Below, one piece after another: positions 20,201 through 27,505 of a DNA stretch of 64,000 bases (positions are counted from its first letter, which is position 1; the number at the start of each line of letters is the position of its first letter). A program made the translations under genes and the position numbers. Under the pieces are notes generated by a model that saw only the letters and a program-made list of their open reading frames with translations, did no database searches and was not told the origin of the DNA. Source of the DNA: Solirubrobacteraceae bacterium (GTDB taxonomy: Bacteria > Actinomycetota > Thermoleophilia > Solirubrobacterales > Solirubrobacteraceae); NCBI GenBank assembly GCA_017744415.1, contig JAGIBJ010000128.1, forward strand, positions 1-64,000. Direction: 5' to 3'.

Positions 20201-20333
20201 GCCGCCAGACGTCGACGACGGCGCGGCCGGCGAGCGGCAGCACGAGCCGCCCCGCGACGTAGAGCGCGGCGAGCGTGAGCGCCGCAGTCAGCAGGCCGCT
20301 GGCGCGACCAGTTGGCGTGTTCCCCGATGGCAT
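17241..20333 (-). CDS. Membrane GGDEF/EAL protein with degenerate EAL domain
   Basis: The 1,030-residue protein has eight or nine N-terminal transmembrane helices, a PAS domain (FDEAGVGMGIADLSGRWVHV), a GAF-like region, a GGDEF domain with intact RLGGDEF (about 676) and an EAL domain (FEALVRW, about 805). GGDEF makes and EAL breaks down cyclic di-GMP. Here the EAL is altered: the conserved DDFGTG reads EDFGTG, AEGVE reads AAGVE (losing a conserved catalytic Glu), and ELTES reads FEIPA. It is therefore probably a cyclase with a non-hydrolysing EAL sensor. The ATG at 20333 precedes the first helix. Confidence 0.93.
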   Translation of the reverse strand: MPSGNTPTGRASGLLTAALTLAALYVAGRLVLPLAGRAVVDVWRLAAGVPLFWLSAAALVARAPRTGPARRAWQLLAAGIALYPVGTIATAIYGSAASAPPVAHAAWLAFYLCAYLALARLAHVAIRPFPSAFLLDGVAVVLAFGAAIAVTAELVGATPYRVWEAALGVAYPALDLILLAYTGWIASVTARPTTGLWRWLIAAFGLLFAADLVFVGLGAARELSPIAIHTAAYPVVMVLLARAGFAPPSSPVPLELDTRTAVAMPAAAVTILLGVLVVATIVSDGPSGPALPLAAASLVVLTARVILLQRAAVQLAATRRFERGFDEAGVGMGIADLSGRWVHVNAALASLLGHDADALVGRDVIEQVEGDQQAAASAVRAQLLRGAGQVDAVHLRVTVPGDTRDVLLTGDLVEGDDAPQFFVQVRDVTLDHRSRRHADAVSAISRQALALEDLDEVLARAVPRLVEALDADLVAWVPLDGTEPPLISGTGHAHDEGVLDDLRAGGSILLSGKGSDHSVVVDDPRAIELGLPHLHRAGFGHLILSRVQPRAAGRAVLCAAHHSPPERSEDARTCLDTIANVLATAADRAHDEQASRHRALHDPLTGLANRALLQAHLTQAIASGRRDGGSIAVLLIDLDRFKLVNDTLGHEIGDGLLRAVAERLGRHTRDGDLLARLGGDEFVLVMSRAHDATDVEAAAARIVAALEDPIEVGGRELHIGASTGIALMSCEYARPDALLHEADLAMYRAKRSGGAQWARADRGTRAQIEHADDLERDLREAVASGGLQVALQPQVRLGPEPGLHGFEALVRWARPGHGLLYPDAFLPLATTVGLLGDVGDCVLERALTFLAALPPEAGEPRLSINLLPAQLSASLPERVDRLSTAAGIPASRLTFEIPAGVLVTDEAAMDVVDRLRERGAAVVLEDFGTGWTSLSALQRHPIEAFKLDRGLVARLHDSPAAVAVARSCVRVADEFGASVIAAGVEDADQLGAVRALGISTVQGHLLAPPLLPDDAARYATARTWEPLVRS

Positions 20334-20725
20334 TGTTCGGCGGTGCTCCCGCACCGCGTCTCCCCCGGCGGAGCGTAGCCGCTGGAGGCGGCGGTTTGGA
20401 AAGCCGCGCGTACCAAGGTGGACGGACCACCGATCCGCCGCCGCCATCCTCGTGGCGGGCGGCCCCGGGCAGCAGCCGGGCGGCAGCCGGATGTTGAGCC
20501 CAGGAACGACGAAGGGCCGCCCCGAAGGGCGGCCCTGTCAGATCGGTTCAGCCGGCGCGGTGGCTGGCTGGGCGAGATCCGGCTAGCGCCGGAGCAACCG
20601 GAGGTCAGCTGGGCGAGAGATCGCGCCGCAGATTCCGTTCGCGCCGATTGGGGATAGGGCGGCAGCCCAGACCGGATCGGCGCGGACGGAAGATGCAAGC
20701 GAGATCCGTCCAGATGACCTTCGAG
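20334..20725. other. Gap between the GGDEF/EAL gene and rplL
   Basis: This 392-bp stretch lies upstream of the GGDEF/EAL gene and downstream of rplL, both on the minus strand. It holds the ribosomal operon's terminator (20513-20536) and, nearer 20333, presumably the promoter of the GGDEF/EAL gene. There is no rpoB or other gene where most bacteria have rpoB. Confidence 0.6.
20513..20536 (-). terminator. Terminator of the rpmG-rplL operon
   Basis: A perfect 10-bp stem (20513-20522 with 20527-20536) closes a CGAA tetraloop, seen as TTCG on the minus strand. It is followed on that strand by TCGTCGTTCC. It lies about 190 nt beyond rplL and ends the ribosomal transcript instead of letting it continue into rpoB. 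Confidence 0.75.
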
Positions 20726-21112
20726 CTACTTCAGCTCGACGGTGCCGCCGGCCTCTTCGATCTCGGCCTTGAGCTTCTCAGCCTCATCGCGCTCGAGGCC
20801 TTCCTTGACGGGCTTCGGAGCCTCGTCGACGAGAGCCTTCGCCTCCTTGAGGCCGAGGCCGGTGGCGGCGCGGACGACCTTGATGACGCCGATCTTCTTG
20901 TCGCCGGCGGCGGTGAGGATCACGTCAACGGTCGACGAGCCCGCGTCAGCGGCGTCGTCGCCACCGCCAGCGGCCGGAGCCGCGGCAGCCGGAGCAGCGG
21001 CGGCGGCAGCCGACACGCCGAACTCCTCCTCGAGCGCCTTGATGCGCTCGCTGAGCTCGAGCACGGTGATGCCCTTGAGCTCCTCAATCCATTCAGCAGT
21101 GCTGGTAGCCAT
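20726..21112 (-). CDS. rplL: Large-subunit ribosomal protein bL12 (L7/L12)
   Basis: The 128-residue stalk protein has the N-terminal dimerisation helix ([20 protein letters not shown]), an Ala/Gly hinge (about 35-55) and the factor-binding C-terminal domain ([39 protein letters not shown]). Length and order are normal. Its GAGGAG ribosome-binding site lies inside the end of rplJ, 5 nt of spacer separating the genes. It is the last gene of the operon. Confidence 0.98.
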   Translation of the reverse strand: MATSTAEWIEELKGITVLELSERIKALEEEFGVSAAAAAAPAAAAPAAGGGDDAADAGSSTVDVILTAAGDKKIGVIKVVRAATGLGLKEAKALVDEAPKPVKEGLERDEAEKLKAEIEEAGGTVELK

Positions 21113-21117
21113 AGTCG

Positions 21118-21789
21118 TTACTCCTCAGTGGAATCGGTGTCGGAAGCGGCGTCCGCGGGCGCGGCCTCCGCATCGGCTTCGGCGGGAGCCTCTGCCGTAG
21201 GTTCTTCGGCGGGGGCCTCAGCGGCCTCCGCTGCAGGCGCTTCGGCTGCCGGTGCCGCAGCACCGCCGCCGACGAGGCCCTGGTCGGCGACCTGCTGCAG
21301 CTGGCGCGGCACTGCGGAGAGCAGGGCGGCGAGCGTACGAGCAGTGCCGGAGATCGGCGACGCGATGAGGCCGACGAGCTGGCCGATGAGGACCTCGCGC
21401 GTCGGGAGCTTCGCGATGGCGACGACGTCGTCGGTCGAGAGGGGCTTGCCGTTCAGCAGGCCGCCCTTGAGCTCGAGCTTGTTGTCGCTCTCCTTGACGA
21501 AGCCGCTCAGGATCTTCGCCGAGGCGGCCGCGTCGCCGCGGACGAAGGCGAGGGCCGTCGGACCCGAGAGCTCGTCGTTGATCGACGTGACCTCGGCCTT
21601 CTCGGCGGCGAGCTTCGTCACCGAGTTCTTGACGACCTTCAGCTTGGTGTCGTTCTGCAGCAGGCGAGCGCGGAGCTCGCTGATCTGCGCGACGGTCAGT
21701 CCGCGGTAGTCGACGGCGTAAACCGCCTCTGCCTCGGAAAACTCGTAAGCGAGATTGCCGACGGCAGCTTCTTTTTGATGCCGGTTCAT
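21118..21789 (-). CDS. rplJ: Large-subunit ribosomal protein uL10
   Basis: The 223-residue stalk base protein binds 23S rRNA and the bL12 dimers. Its core (1-175) is canonical: [31 protein letters not shown] and [11 protein letters not shown]. The last 45 residues or so are an Ala/Glu/Pro-rich acidic tail ([20 protein letters not shown]) that most uL10 proteins lack. AGGAGG lies just before the ATG. A structured leader precedes it. Confidence 0.98.
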   Translation of the reverse strand: MNRHQKEAAVGNLAYEFSEAEAVYAVDYRGLTVAQISELRARLLQNDTKLKVVKNSVTKLAAEKAEVTSINDELSGPTALAFVRGDAAASAKILSGFVKESDNKLELKGGLLNGKPLSTDDVVAIAKLPTREVLIGQLVGLIASPISGTARTLAALLSAVPRQLQQVADQGLVGGGAAAPAAEAPAAEAAEAPAEEPTAEAPAEADAEAAPADAASDTDSTEE

Positions 21790-21800
21790 GAGCCTCCTAG

Positions 21801-21838
21801 GTCGGTCTTGTGCCCGCGCCTGTGCGCGGGCTGCCGAC
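21801..21838 (-). promoter_or_regulatory. L10 (rplJL) leader hairpin
   Basis: Between rplA and rplJ an outer 5-bp stem (21801-21805 with 21834-21838) encloses a perfect 8-bp inner stem (GCCCGCGC with GCGCGGGC, loop 21820-21823). In many bacteria the uL10-bL12 complex binds a leader here and represses its own translation. Position and two-part stem fit that role; binding is inferred. Confidence 0.6.
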
Positions 21839-21867
21839 GGTCTGCGGTGGCCCCGAGGTGGTGAGCG

Positions 21868-22596
21868 TTAGGCCGCCTGAGCGGTGCTCTCCTCGAGGAT
21901 GTCGCGGGTACGGGTGGGGTCGACCTTGATGCCAGGACCCATGGTCGAGGCGATCGTGATCGAGTGCAGGTAGCGGCCCTTCGCGGCCGAGGGCTTCGCG
22001 CGAACGAGCTCCTCGATGACGGCCGCGTAGTTCTCGAGCAGCTTCTGGCGGTCGAAGTCGCGCTTGCCGATCGAGAAGTGCACGATCGCGTTGCGATCGG
22101 TGCGGTACTCGACCTTGCCGGCCTTGGACTCCTCGACGGCCTTGGCGACGTCCATCGTCACCGTGCCGACCTTCGGGTTCGGCATCTTGCCCGAGGGGCC
22201 GAGCACGCGGCCGAGGCGACCGACGAGCGGCATGAGATCCGGGGTGGCGATGACGACGTCGAAGTCGTCGAAGCCCTCGAGGATCTTCTCGGCGAGATCG
22301 TCGGCACCGACGTGGTCGGCACCGGCGGCGGTGGCGGCGGCGGCCTTGTCGCCCTGGGCGAACACGGCGACCTTGACGTCCTTGCCGAGACCGTTGGGCA
22401 GTGCGACGGTGCCGCGGAGCTGCTCATCGGCGTGGCGGACGTTCAGGCCGGTGCGGATGTGCACCTCGACCGACTCGTTGAACTTGGCCTTGGGGAGCGA
22501 CTCGAGGAGCGTGAACGCCTCGGTCGGCTGGTACTCACGCAGGCGGTCGACCTGTGCGAGCGCCTCCTTGTACCCCTTGCTGCGCTTGACGCCCAT
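21868..22596 (-). CDS. rplA: Large-subunit ribosomal protein uL1
   Basis: The 242-residue L1 stalk protein has the family signatures LPNGLGKDVKVAVFAQG, IATPDLMPLVGRLGRVLGP and GKMPNPKVGTVT, followed by KAGKVEYRTDRNAIVHFSIG. Length is normal. Its ATG shares one base with the rplK stop (TGATG at 22594-22598), so the two are translationally coupled. Confidence 0.98.
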   Translation of the reverse strand: MGVKRSKGYKEALAQVDRLREYQPTEAFTLLESLPKAKFNESVEVHIRTGLNVRHADEQLRGTVALPNGLGKDVKVAVFAQGDKAAAATAAGADHVGADDLAEKILEGFDDFDVVIATPDLMPLVGRLGRVLGPSGKMPNPKVGTVTMDVAKAVEESKAGKVEYRTDRNAIVHFSIGKRDFDRQKLLENYAAVIEELVRAKPSAAKGRYLHSITIASTMGPGIKVDPTRTRDILEESTAQAA

Positions 22597-23021
22597 CAGT
22601 CAACGACCTCCACGCCCATCGAACGCGCGGTGCCGGCGATGATCGGGATCGCCTGCTCCACCGTGTGCGCGTTCAGATCGGCAAGCTTCTTCTCGGCGAT
22701 CATCCGGAGCTGCGCCTCGGAGATCTGGCCGACCTTCTTCGTGTGCGGCGTGCCGGACCCCTTGTCGAGGTTGATCGCCTGCTTGATGAGCACGGCGGCC
22801 GGCGGCGTCTTGACCACGAAGTCGAACGAGCGATCCTCGTAGACCGTGATGACGACCGGGATCGTCACGCCGTTGTCCTGAGCCGTCTGGGCGTTGAACG
22901 CCTTGACGAACTCCATGATGTTCAGGCCGTGCTGACCCAGGGCAGGGCCGACCGGCGGCGCAGGGGATGCCTGCCCGCCCGGCGCCTGGAGCCGGATCGT
23001 GGTGAGAACCTTCTTCGCCAT
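22596..23021 (-). CDS. rplK: Large-subunit ribosomal protein uL11
   Basis: The 141-residue protein of the GTPase centre has [20 protein letters not shown] near the start and the RNA-binding half [20 protein letters not shown]. The ATG at 23021 begins [12 protein letters not shown], the standard N-terminus; the longer frame upstream is a shadow of nusG. It begins 7 nt after the nusG stop. Confidence 0.98.
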   Translation of the reverse strand: MAKKVLTTIRLQAPGGQASPAPPVGPALGQHGLNIMEFVKAFNAQTAQDNGVTIPVVITVYEDRSFDFVVKTPPAAVLIKQAINLDKGSGTPHTKKVGQISEAQLRMIAEKKLADLNAHTVEQAIPIIAGTARSMGVEVVD

Positions 23022-23028
23022 CTTCTCG

Positions 23029-23601
23029 TCAGACCTTCTTGACCTGGTCGAAGCCAACTTCGACCGGCGTCTCGCGGCCGAAGATTGACACAAGCACCTT
23101 GAGCTTTGCCGCGTCCTCGTTGATCTCGGCGATCTCGCCGGAGAAGTCGGAGAGCGGGCCGGAGATGACCTTGACGGACTCCCCGATCGTGAACTGGCTG
23201 ACGCGGGGGCGCGCGGCGGTGGCCCCGCCGGCGGACGCGCCGGCACCAGCCGGAGCAGCGGCACCAGTGGTGGCACCGCGCTTGAGCAGACGGTCGATCT
23301 CGCCCTGGGTGAGCGGGATCGGCTCATCGCCTGCGCCAACGAACCCGGTCACGCCCGGGGTTCCGCGAACCAGGCCCCACGTATCTTCGTTCAGGTTCAT
23401 CTGAACGAGGACGTAGCCGGGCATGGTGCGCTGCTCGCTGGTCTTCTTCTCTCCGTCCTTGAGCTCCGTGACCGTCTCCGTGGGGACGACGATCTGGCGC
23501 AGCGCGGCACGGTGGCCGAGCGTCATCGCGCGATGCTCGAGGTTCGACTTGACCTTGTTCTCGTGACCCGAGTAGGTGTTGACGACGTACCAGCGGTACA
23601 T
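23029..23601 (-). CDS. nusG: Transcription termination/antitermination factor NusG
   Basis: The 190-residue protein has the NGN domain that contacts RNA polymerase ([47 protein letters not shown]) and a KOW domain ([21 protein letters not shown]). Between them lies an Ala/Gly-rich linker of about 25 residues ([20 protein letters not shown]), longer than in Escherichia coli NusG. It sits between secE and rplK, as in most bacteria. Confidence 0.97.
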   Translation of the reverse strand: MYRWYVVNTYSGHENKVKSNLEHRAMTLGHRAALRQIVVPTETVTELKDGEKKTSEQRTMPGYVLVQMNLNEDTWGLVRGTPGVTGFVGAGDEPIPLTQGEIDRLLKRGATTGAAAPAGAGASAGGATAARPRVSQFTIGESVKVISGPLSDFSGEIAEINEDAAKLKVLVSIFGRETPVEVGFDQVKKV

Positions 23602-23624
23602 GGAGAAGCTTTCCGTCCCTCTGC

Positions 23625-24092
23625 CTAGAGGATGAGGTTGACGATCTGGCGGGCCACGAGGTCGGCGACGCCGAGGAAGGCGCCGGCGATGACCACGAAG
23701 CCGAGCGTGACGGCGGTGCCCTGCGCGACCTGTTGACGGTCGGGCCAGCGGACCCGCTGGAGCTCGGCCCAGGAGGCCTTGAAGAACTTGAACACCCGCG
23801 GGCCGCCACCACTGGTGGTGACCTCGCCGCCGGCGACCACGCCGCCCTGTGCGGGCTCGAGGTCGCTGTGGGGAGCGTCCTCGCTGGTCGGCTCGCCGAG
23901 CCCGACCGGGGTGCCGGACACGCCGGCATGCGACTCGGTCTCGGCACGAAGCGTCTCGCCGACGAGCGCGGGCTCGCCGGTGTCGGCGTCGTCCGCGGCA
24001 GGCGTCAGCGCGTCCGCGGCGTCATCGGCCTGCGGATTCTCGGCGTTGCGCTTGGCGCGACGCTTGCGAGCTTCGTCTTCGTTGCGTGCCAC
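23625..24092 (-). CDS. secE: Preprotein translocase subunit SecE with long N-terminal extension
   Basis: The 155-residue protein ends in a standard single-helix SecE: an amphipathic surface helix (FKASWAELQRVRWPDRQQV) and one transmembrane segment (TAVTLGFVVIAGAFLGVADL). The first 95 residues or so are an acidic, low-complexity extension beginning with a basic KRRAKRNAE stretch; such extensions occur in other actinobacteria. It lies 23 nt before nusG and 16 nt after rpmG. Confidence 0.95.
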   Translation of the reverse strand: MARNEDEARKRRAKRNAENPQADDAADALTPAADDADTGEPALVGETLRAETESHAGVSGTPVGLGEPTSEDAPHSDLEPAQGGVVAGGEVTTSGGGPRVFKFFKASWAELQRVRWPDRQQVAQGTAVTLGFVVIAGAFLGVADLVARQIVNLIL

Positions 24093-24108
24093 GAGTCAGC
24101 AGTCCCGG

Positions 24109-24273
24109 CTAGCGGGTCTCCCGGTGGGCGGTATGGGTTTTGCACCACTTGCAGTACTTGCGGATCGCCAGTCGATCAGGCGTGTTCCGCTTGGACTTCG
24201 TGGTCTGGTAGTTGCGGCGCTTGCACGTCTCGCAAGCGAGCGTGACTCCAATGCGCACGTCTCCGCGGGCCAT
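24109..24273 (-). CDS. rpmG: Large-subunit ribosomal protein bL33
   Basis: The 54-residue protein has both zinc-ribbon pairs (CETC and CKWC), so it is the zinc-binding form. It begins [20 protein letters not shown]. The ATG at 24273 is used because it gives standard length. It is the first gene of the rpmG-secE-nusG-rplKAJL run. No tRNA-Trp lies between it and secE, as some bacteria have. Confidence 0.97.
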   Translation of the reverse strand: MARGDVRIGVTLACETCKRRNYQTTKSKRNTPDRLAIRKYCKWCKTHTAHRETR

Positions 24274-24307
24274 GATGGTCTCCGAGACGGGGTTGCAGAC
24301 AGAACAA

Positions 24308-24329
24308 CGACCCGCCGAAGGGCAGGTCG
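24308..24329 (-). promoter_or_regulatory. Hairpin in the leader of the rpmG operon
   Basis: A 9-bp stem with one wobble pair (24308-24316 with 24321-24329) and a 4-nt loop lies about 35 nt upstream of rpmG. On the minus strand it is followed by TTGTTCT. It could be an attenuator-like element in the leader; a TACAGT hexamer further upstream (near 24340) is a possible -10 box. Both are tentative. Confidence 0.35.
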
Positions 24330-24383
24330 GACTGAGCACTGTAGCGCGCGCGGCGCCGCCACGTCGTGCGGTCCGAGGCGCCT

Positions 24384-25580
24384 ATGGTCTTCTCCGTGAT
24401 CCGCGACCCCCGACGGCGCACGATCGCCGTGCTCTGGCTGGGGACGTGGGCGGCGTTCCTCTGCGTCGGCATCCCGCTGGCCGTGCTGCCGCGCTACGTG
24501 AACGGCGAGCTCGGGCTGGGCGATGCCGCGGCCGGTTTCGCGGTCGGTTCGTTGTCGCTCGCGGCGATGCTCGCACGACCCTGGGGCGGCCGGCTCGCCG
24601 ACGAGCGCTCACGCCGGCTCGTGGTGGGCGGCGGCCTGGCGCTCTGCACCGTCGGCGGCCTGGCGCTCCCGTTCGTGGAGGCCTACTGGCAGCTGATCGC
24701 GGCGCGGATGGTGGCCGGCTTCGGCGAGTCGTGGGTGTACGCCGCCGCGATGGCCTGGGCACTCGACCTCACACCGAAGGACCGCCACGGCAGCGCGATC
24801 GCGCTGTTCGGCATGGCGATCTGGCTCGGCGCGACGGTCGGGACGGCGTCCGGCGAGGCGCTGCTCTCGGCGACCGGCGGCTACGAGGCGGTGTGGTGGA
24901 GCGTGGCGGTGATCCCATTCGTCGGGCTCGTGCTGGTGCTGGCCGGCGCAGCGCGGGAGGCGCCGCGTGCGACGCCCATGGGGCCGCGCGCCCCGCTGAT
25001 CCTTCCCGAGGCGGTGCGCCCCGGCCTCGGCCTGGCGCTCGCGAACCTCGGCTACGGCGCGGTCGCGAGCCTCGTGACGCTGCACCTCGCGGACCGCGGC
25101 GTCGGCAGCCCCGGGCTCGCGCTCACCGCGGTCGCCGCGGCCGTGGTGATCACGCGTCTCGCGGTCGCCTGGGGTCTCGATCGCGTCGGGCCCATCCGGG
25201 TGCTCGCCGCTGGCTGCGCCGCCCAGGCCGCCGGGCTCGTCCTGATCGCAGCCGCCCACGGGCTTCCTGCGGCCGTCGCCGGCGGGTTCCTCCTCGGCGC
25301 CGGCTACGCCGCGGTGTTCCCGGCCCTCGCGCTGATGGTGGTGAGCGCGGCGCCGGACGAGCAGCGCGGCGCGGCACTCGGCAGTTTCACGGCCTTCCTC
25401 GATCTCGGCCTCGCGGTCGCGGGCCCACTCGCTGGAGCAACCGCCGCGCTGCTCGGGCGTCCGCAGGCGTTCCTGGTCGCGGCCGCGCTCACCCTGCTCG
25501 CGCTGGCCGTCGCCCCGCGCGGCGGCGGAACGCCGGCGCCAGGCGTGCCGCGGGTGCCGGCGGAGTCCGAGCGCCTCTAG
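24384..25580 (+). CDS. Major facilitator superfamily transporter
   Basis: The 398-residue protein has about twelve transmembrane helices in two six-helix halves. The loop between helices 2 and 3 reads RPWGGRLADERSRR, the MFS signature. It is of the drug- or sugar-efflux type, but the substrate cannot be read. The ATG at 24384 has GAGG 6 nt upstream; a GTG 18 nt earlier is possible. It is divergent from rpmG and followed by a repeat-rich gap. Confidence 0.9.
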   Translation: MVFSVIRDPRRRTIAVLWLGTWAAFLCVGIPLAVLPRYVNGELGLGDAAAGFAVGSLSLAAMLARPWGGRLADERSRRLVVGGGLALCTVGGLALPFVEAYWQLIAARMVAGFGESWVYAAAMAWALDLTPKDRHGSAIALFGMAIWLGATVGTASGEALLSATGGYEAVWWSVAVIPFVGLVLVLAGAAREAPRATPMGPRAPLILPEAVRPGLGLALANLGYGAVASLVTLHLADRGVGSPGLALTAVAAAVVITRLAVAWGLDRVGPIRVLAAGCAAQAAGLVLIAAAHGLPAAVAGGFLLGAGYAAVFPALALMVVSAAPDEQRGAALGSFTAFLDLGLAVAGPLAGATAALLGRPQAFLVAAALTLLALAVAPRGGGTPAPGVPRVPAESERL

Positions 25581-25588
25581 AGCCGGGC

Positions 25589-25993
25589 TCGCGGCAGCGA
25601 ACACCGTTCTCCGACCTCCCCACGCCGCGCCCCCGCCCGAGCGCGGTGCCAGCGTGAGCGAGGGGCGCCTTACGGCGCGCGGGCGGCGAGGGCGGACAGG
25701 CGCTGGCGACCGCTCTCAGCTGGCGGTTGGCCGCCGCGGGCGGCCACTCTGCGCGGTGAACCGCTGATTTCCCCGACTGGGCTCGGGGAAATCAGCGGCT
25801 CAGCAGAAACGCGCCGCTGATCTGCGTCGGCAATGCCGACTGCGGGGGTCGTCGCGCCAGCGAGCATCGTCAGCGCCGGCACCCCGCCAGCGGGCGCCGT
25901 GCCAGACCGGGCCAGCGGGCGCCGCGCCCGATCCGGCCAGGGAGTCGCGGCAGCGAAACACCGTTCCACGACCTCCCCGCGCCGCGACCCCCC
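25589..25993. repeat. Imperfect direct repeat pair flanking the hairpin
   Basis: Copy 1 runs from 25589 to about 25634 and copy 2 from 25945 to about 25993. Both start TCGCGGCAGCGA, followed by ACACCGTT and then ACCTCCCC and GCCGCG, with a few mismatches and a one-base indel. The hairpin lies between them. A duplicated segment or the ends of a small mobile or repetitive element would both explain it. Confidence 0.65.
25761..25798. repeat. Perfect 16-bp inverted repeat hairpin
   Basis: CCGCTGATTTCCCCGA (25761-25776) pairs fully with TCGGGGAAATCAGCGG (25783-25798) around a 6-nt loop. No T tract follows on either strand. The half-site CCGCTGAT recurs at about 25811. It is 180 nt after the transporter gene, too far for an ordinary terminator, and resembles a REP-type palindrome. 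Confidence 0.75.
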
Positions 25994-26003
25994 AAACCCA
26001 ACG

Positions 26004-26094
26004 AAACGTGGGCCGCGCGGACGGGACTATTCACGGCTCAAACGGCCCAAGATCGCGACGCCCAAACGTGGGCCGCATAGACGGGACTATTCAC
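26004..26094. repeat. Two 31-bp direct repeats at 60-bp spacing
   Basis: Copies at 26004-26034 and 26064-26094 share AAACGTGGGCCGC and GACGGGACTATTCAC and differ at three adjacent positions in the middle (GCG versus ATA type). The exact 60-bp period would be 20 codons if translated. Two copies and no spacer regularity beyond that exclude a CRISPR array. Confidence 0.8.
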
Positions 26095-26247
26095 CGAAGC
26101 CGCCCACCACCCCAAGCCGCGGCACCGTCGTCGGCGCCTGCCGTGACAACCGACTCGCTTCCCGACGCGCCCCAACCAGGCCGCCCAGAGCGCTCAGGCG
26201 CTCGGCGCGACCAGCCTTGCTGACCGCGACCGCGCCATAGTGACCCC

Positions 26248-27489
26248 GTGCACCATCTCGTTCTCATCGGCGCCGGGCCACACGGCCTGGCGGTGCTCGT
26301 CGCCCTTGCGGCGGCCGGCACGTGGCCGCAGCGGGTGACGGTCGTCGATCCGCAGCCCGGCTGGTGCGCGGCGTGGGACGGCAAGCTCGCCCGCCTCGAC
26401 CTGGACCGCCTGCGCTCGCCGCAAGTGCATCACCCCGGCACGCGCCCGATGGCGCTGCGCGACATGGTCGAGGCGCTGCCCGACGAGGCGCGGCTCGCGC
26501 TGCGCCGCCCCGAGGCGGAGCGCGTCCCCACGCCGGCGGGCATGCGGCGCCTCATCGACGACCTCACCGCCACCCTCGGGCCCGTCGAGCACGTGCTGGG
26601 CACGGCGACGGCGATCACGCCGACCCGTCCGCCCGGGCTCCGGCCGGCGCTCCAGCCAGGCCCCGACCATCCCGGCGACGCCGAGCGGGCGCCCGTCGAG
26701 GTGACCGTCGCCAACGCCAACGGCGAGCCGCTTCGCCAGCTCGAGGCCGACGCGGTGGTCGTCGCGCACAACCCTTCCTTCCCGCGGATCCCAGACTGGG
26801 CCGCGCCGCTCGTCGCCGACGGCCGCGCCGAGCACGCGGCAACCGTCGACCTGCGCACCGTCGAGGTTGGCGGTGATCCCGTGGTCATCGTCGGCGGCGG
26901 CCTCACCGCCGCCTGCCTCGCCCTCGGCGCCGCCCACCGTGGCGCACGCGTGCTGATGCTCAGCCGCCGCCCGCTGCGGGCTCGCCCCTACGACGTCGAC
27001 GCCAGCTGGCTCGGGCCGCGCCGCCTCGCCGACTACCACCGCGCCAGCATCAGCCGCCGCCGCGACCTCATCGACATCGCCCGCGACGGCGGCACCATTC
27101 CGCCGCGCACGCTCGCCCTGCTCCGCGACGCCGTGGCCGCCGGACGTATCGAGCTGCGCGAGGGCGTCGACACCGAGCGAGAGGCGTGCGAGGAGATCAG
27201 CGGCAGTGTTTCGACCCACCTCTGGCTCGCGACCGGCTTTGAGCAGGACCTCGCCCGCGACCGGCTTGTCGGCCCGCTCGTCGATGAGCTCGGGATCCGC
27301 GTGGAGCGCGGGCTGCCCGACGTGGGCGACGACCTGCGCCTCGGCGGCACCCAGGTGTTCGTCACCGGCCCCTACGCCGCGCTCACCGTGGGCCCGGCCT
27401 GCCGCAACCTCGCGGGCGCCCGTCCGGCCGCCCAGCGGATCGCAGCCGCACTCACGCGCAGCTCCGAGACACTGCCAGCCTCGGCCTAG
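26248..27489 (+). CDS. FAD/NAD(P)-binding oxidoreductase
   Basis: The 413-residue protein has two dinucleotide-binding motifs: LIGAGPHGLAVLVAL at the N-terminus for FAD and VIVGGGLTAACLALGAAHRG (about residue 213) for NAD(P). TGxxxD-like closing segments occur in LATGFEQDL and FVTGPYAALTVGP. It resembles the family of YpeX/SidA-related FAD-dependent monooxygenase-like proteins that carry a lysine/ornithine hydroxylase fold, but I cannot name a substrate. It starts with GTG and is convergent with the CDF gene 16 nt away. Confidence 0.8.
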   Translation: MHHLVLIGAGPHGLAVLVALAAAGTWPQRVTVVDPQPGWCAAWDGKLARLDLDRLRSPQVHHPGTRPMALRDMVEALPDEARLALRRPEAERVPTPAGMRRLIDDLTATLGPVEHVLGTATAITPTRPPGLRPALQPGPDHPGDAERAPVEVTVANANGEPLRQLEADAVVVAHNPSFPRIPDWAAPLVADGRAEHAATVDLRTVEVGGDPVVIVGGGLTAACLALGAAHRGARVLMLSRRPLRARPYDVDASWLGPRRLADYHRASISRRRDLIDIARDGGTIPPRTLALLRDAVAAGRIELREGVDTEREACEEISGSVSTHLWLATGFEQDLARDRLVGPLVDELGIRVERGLPDVGDDLRLGGTQVFVTGPYAALTVGPACRNLAGARPAAQRIAAALTRSSETLPASA

Positions 27490-27505
27490 CCTGGCGGCGA
27501 GTCGG

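Larger units (their letters stand above)
25581..26247. other. 667-bp repeat-rich gap with no convincing gene
   Basis: The region holds a perfect 16-bp-stem hairpin (25761-25798), a pair of near-identical 45-bp direct repeats about 356 bp apart (25589 and 25945) and a 31-bp tandem repeat (26004 and 26064). Short frames exist on both strands but are Arg/Pro-rich, lack ribosome-binding sites and match no family. It looks like a small intergenic mosaic. Confidence 0.6.

Noticed and set aside
2409-20725. Genomic island with integrase in the gap between rplL and rpoB
   Set aside because: No integrase, transposase, tRNA target site or flanking direct repeat was seen, and base composition looks like the rest of the window.
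26004-26094. Possible CRISPR array
   Set aside because: Only two repeat copies, no third, and no cas gene in the window.
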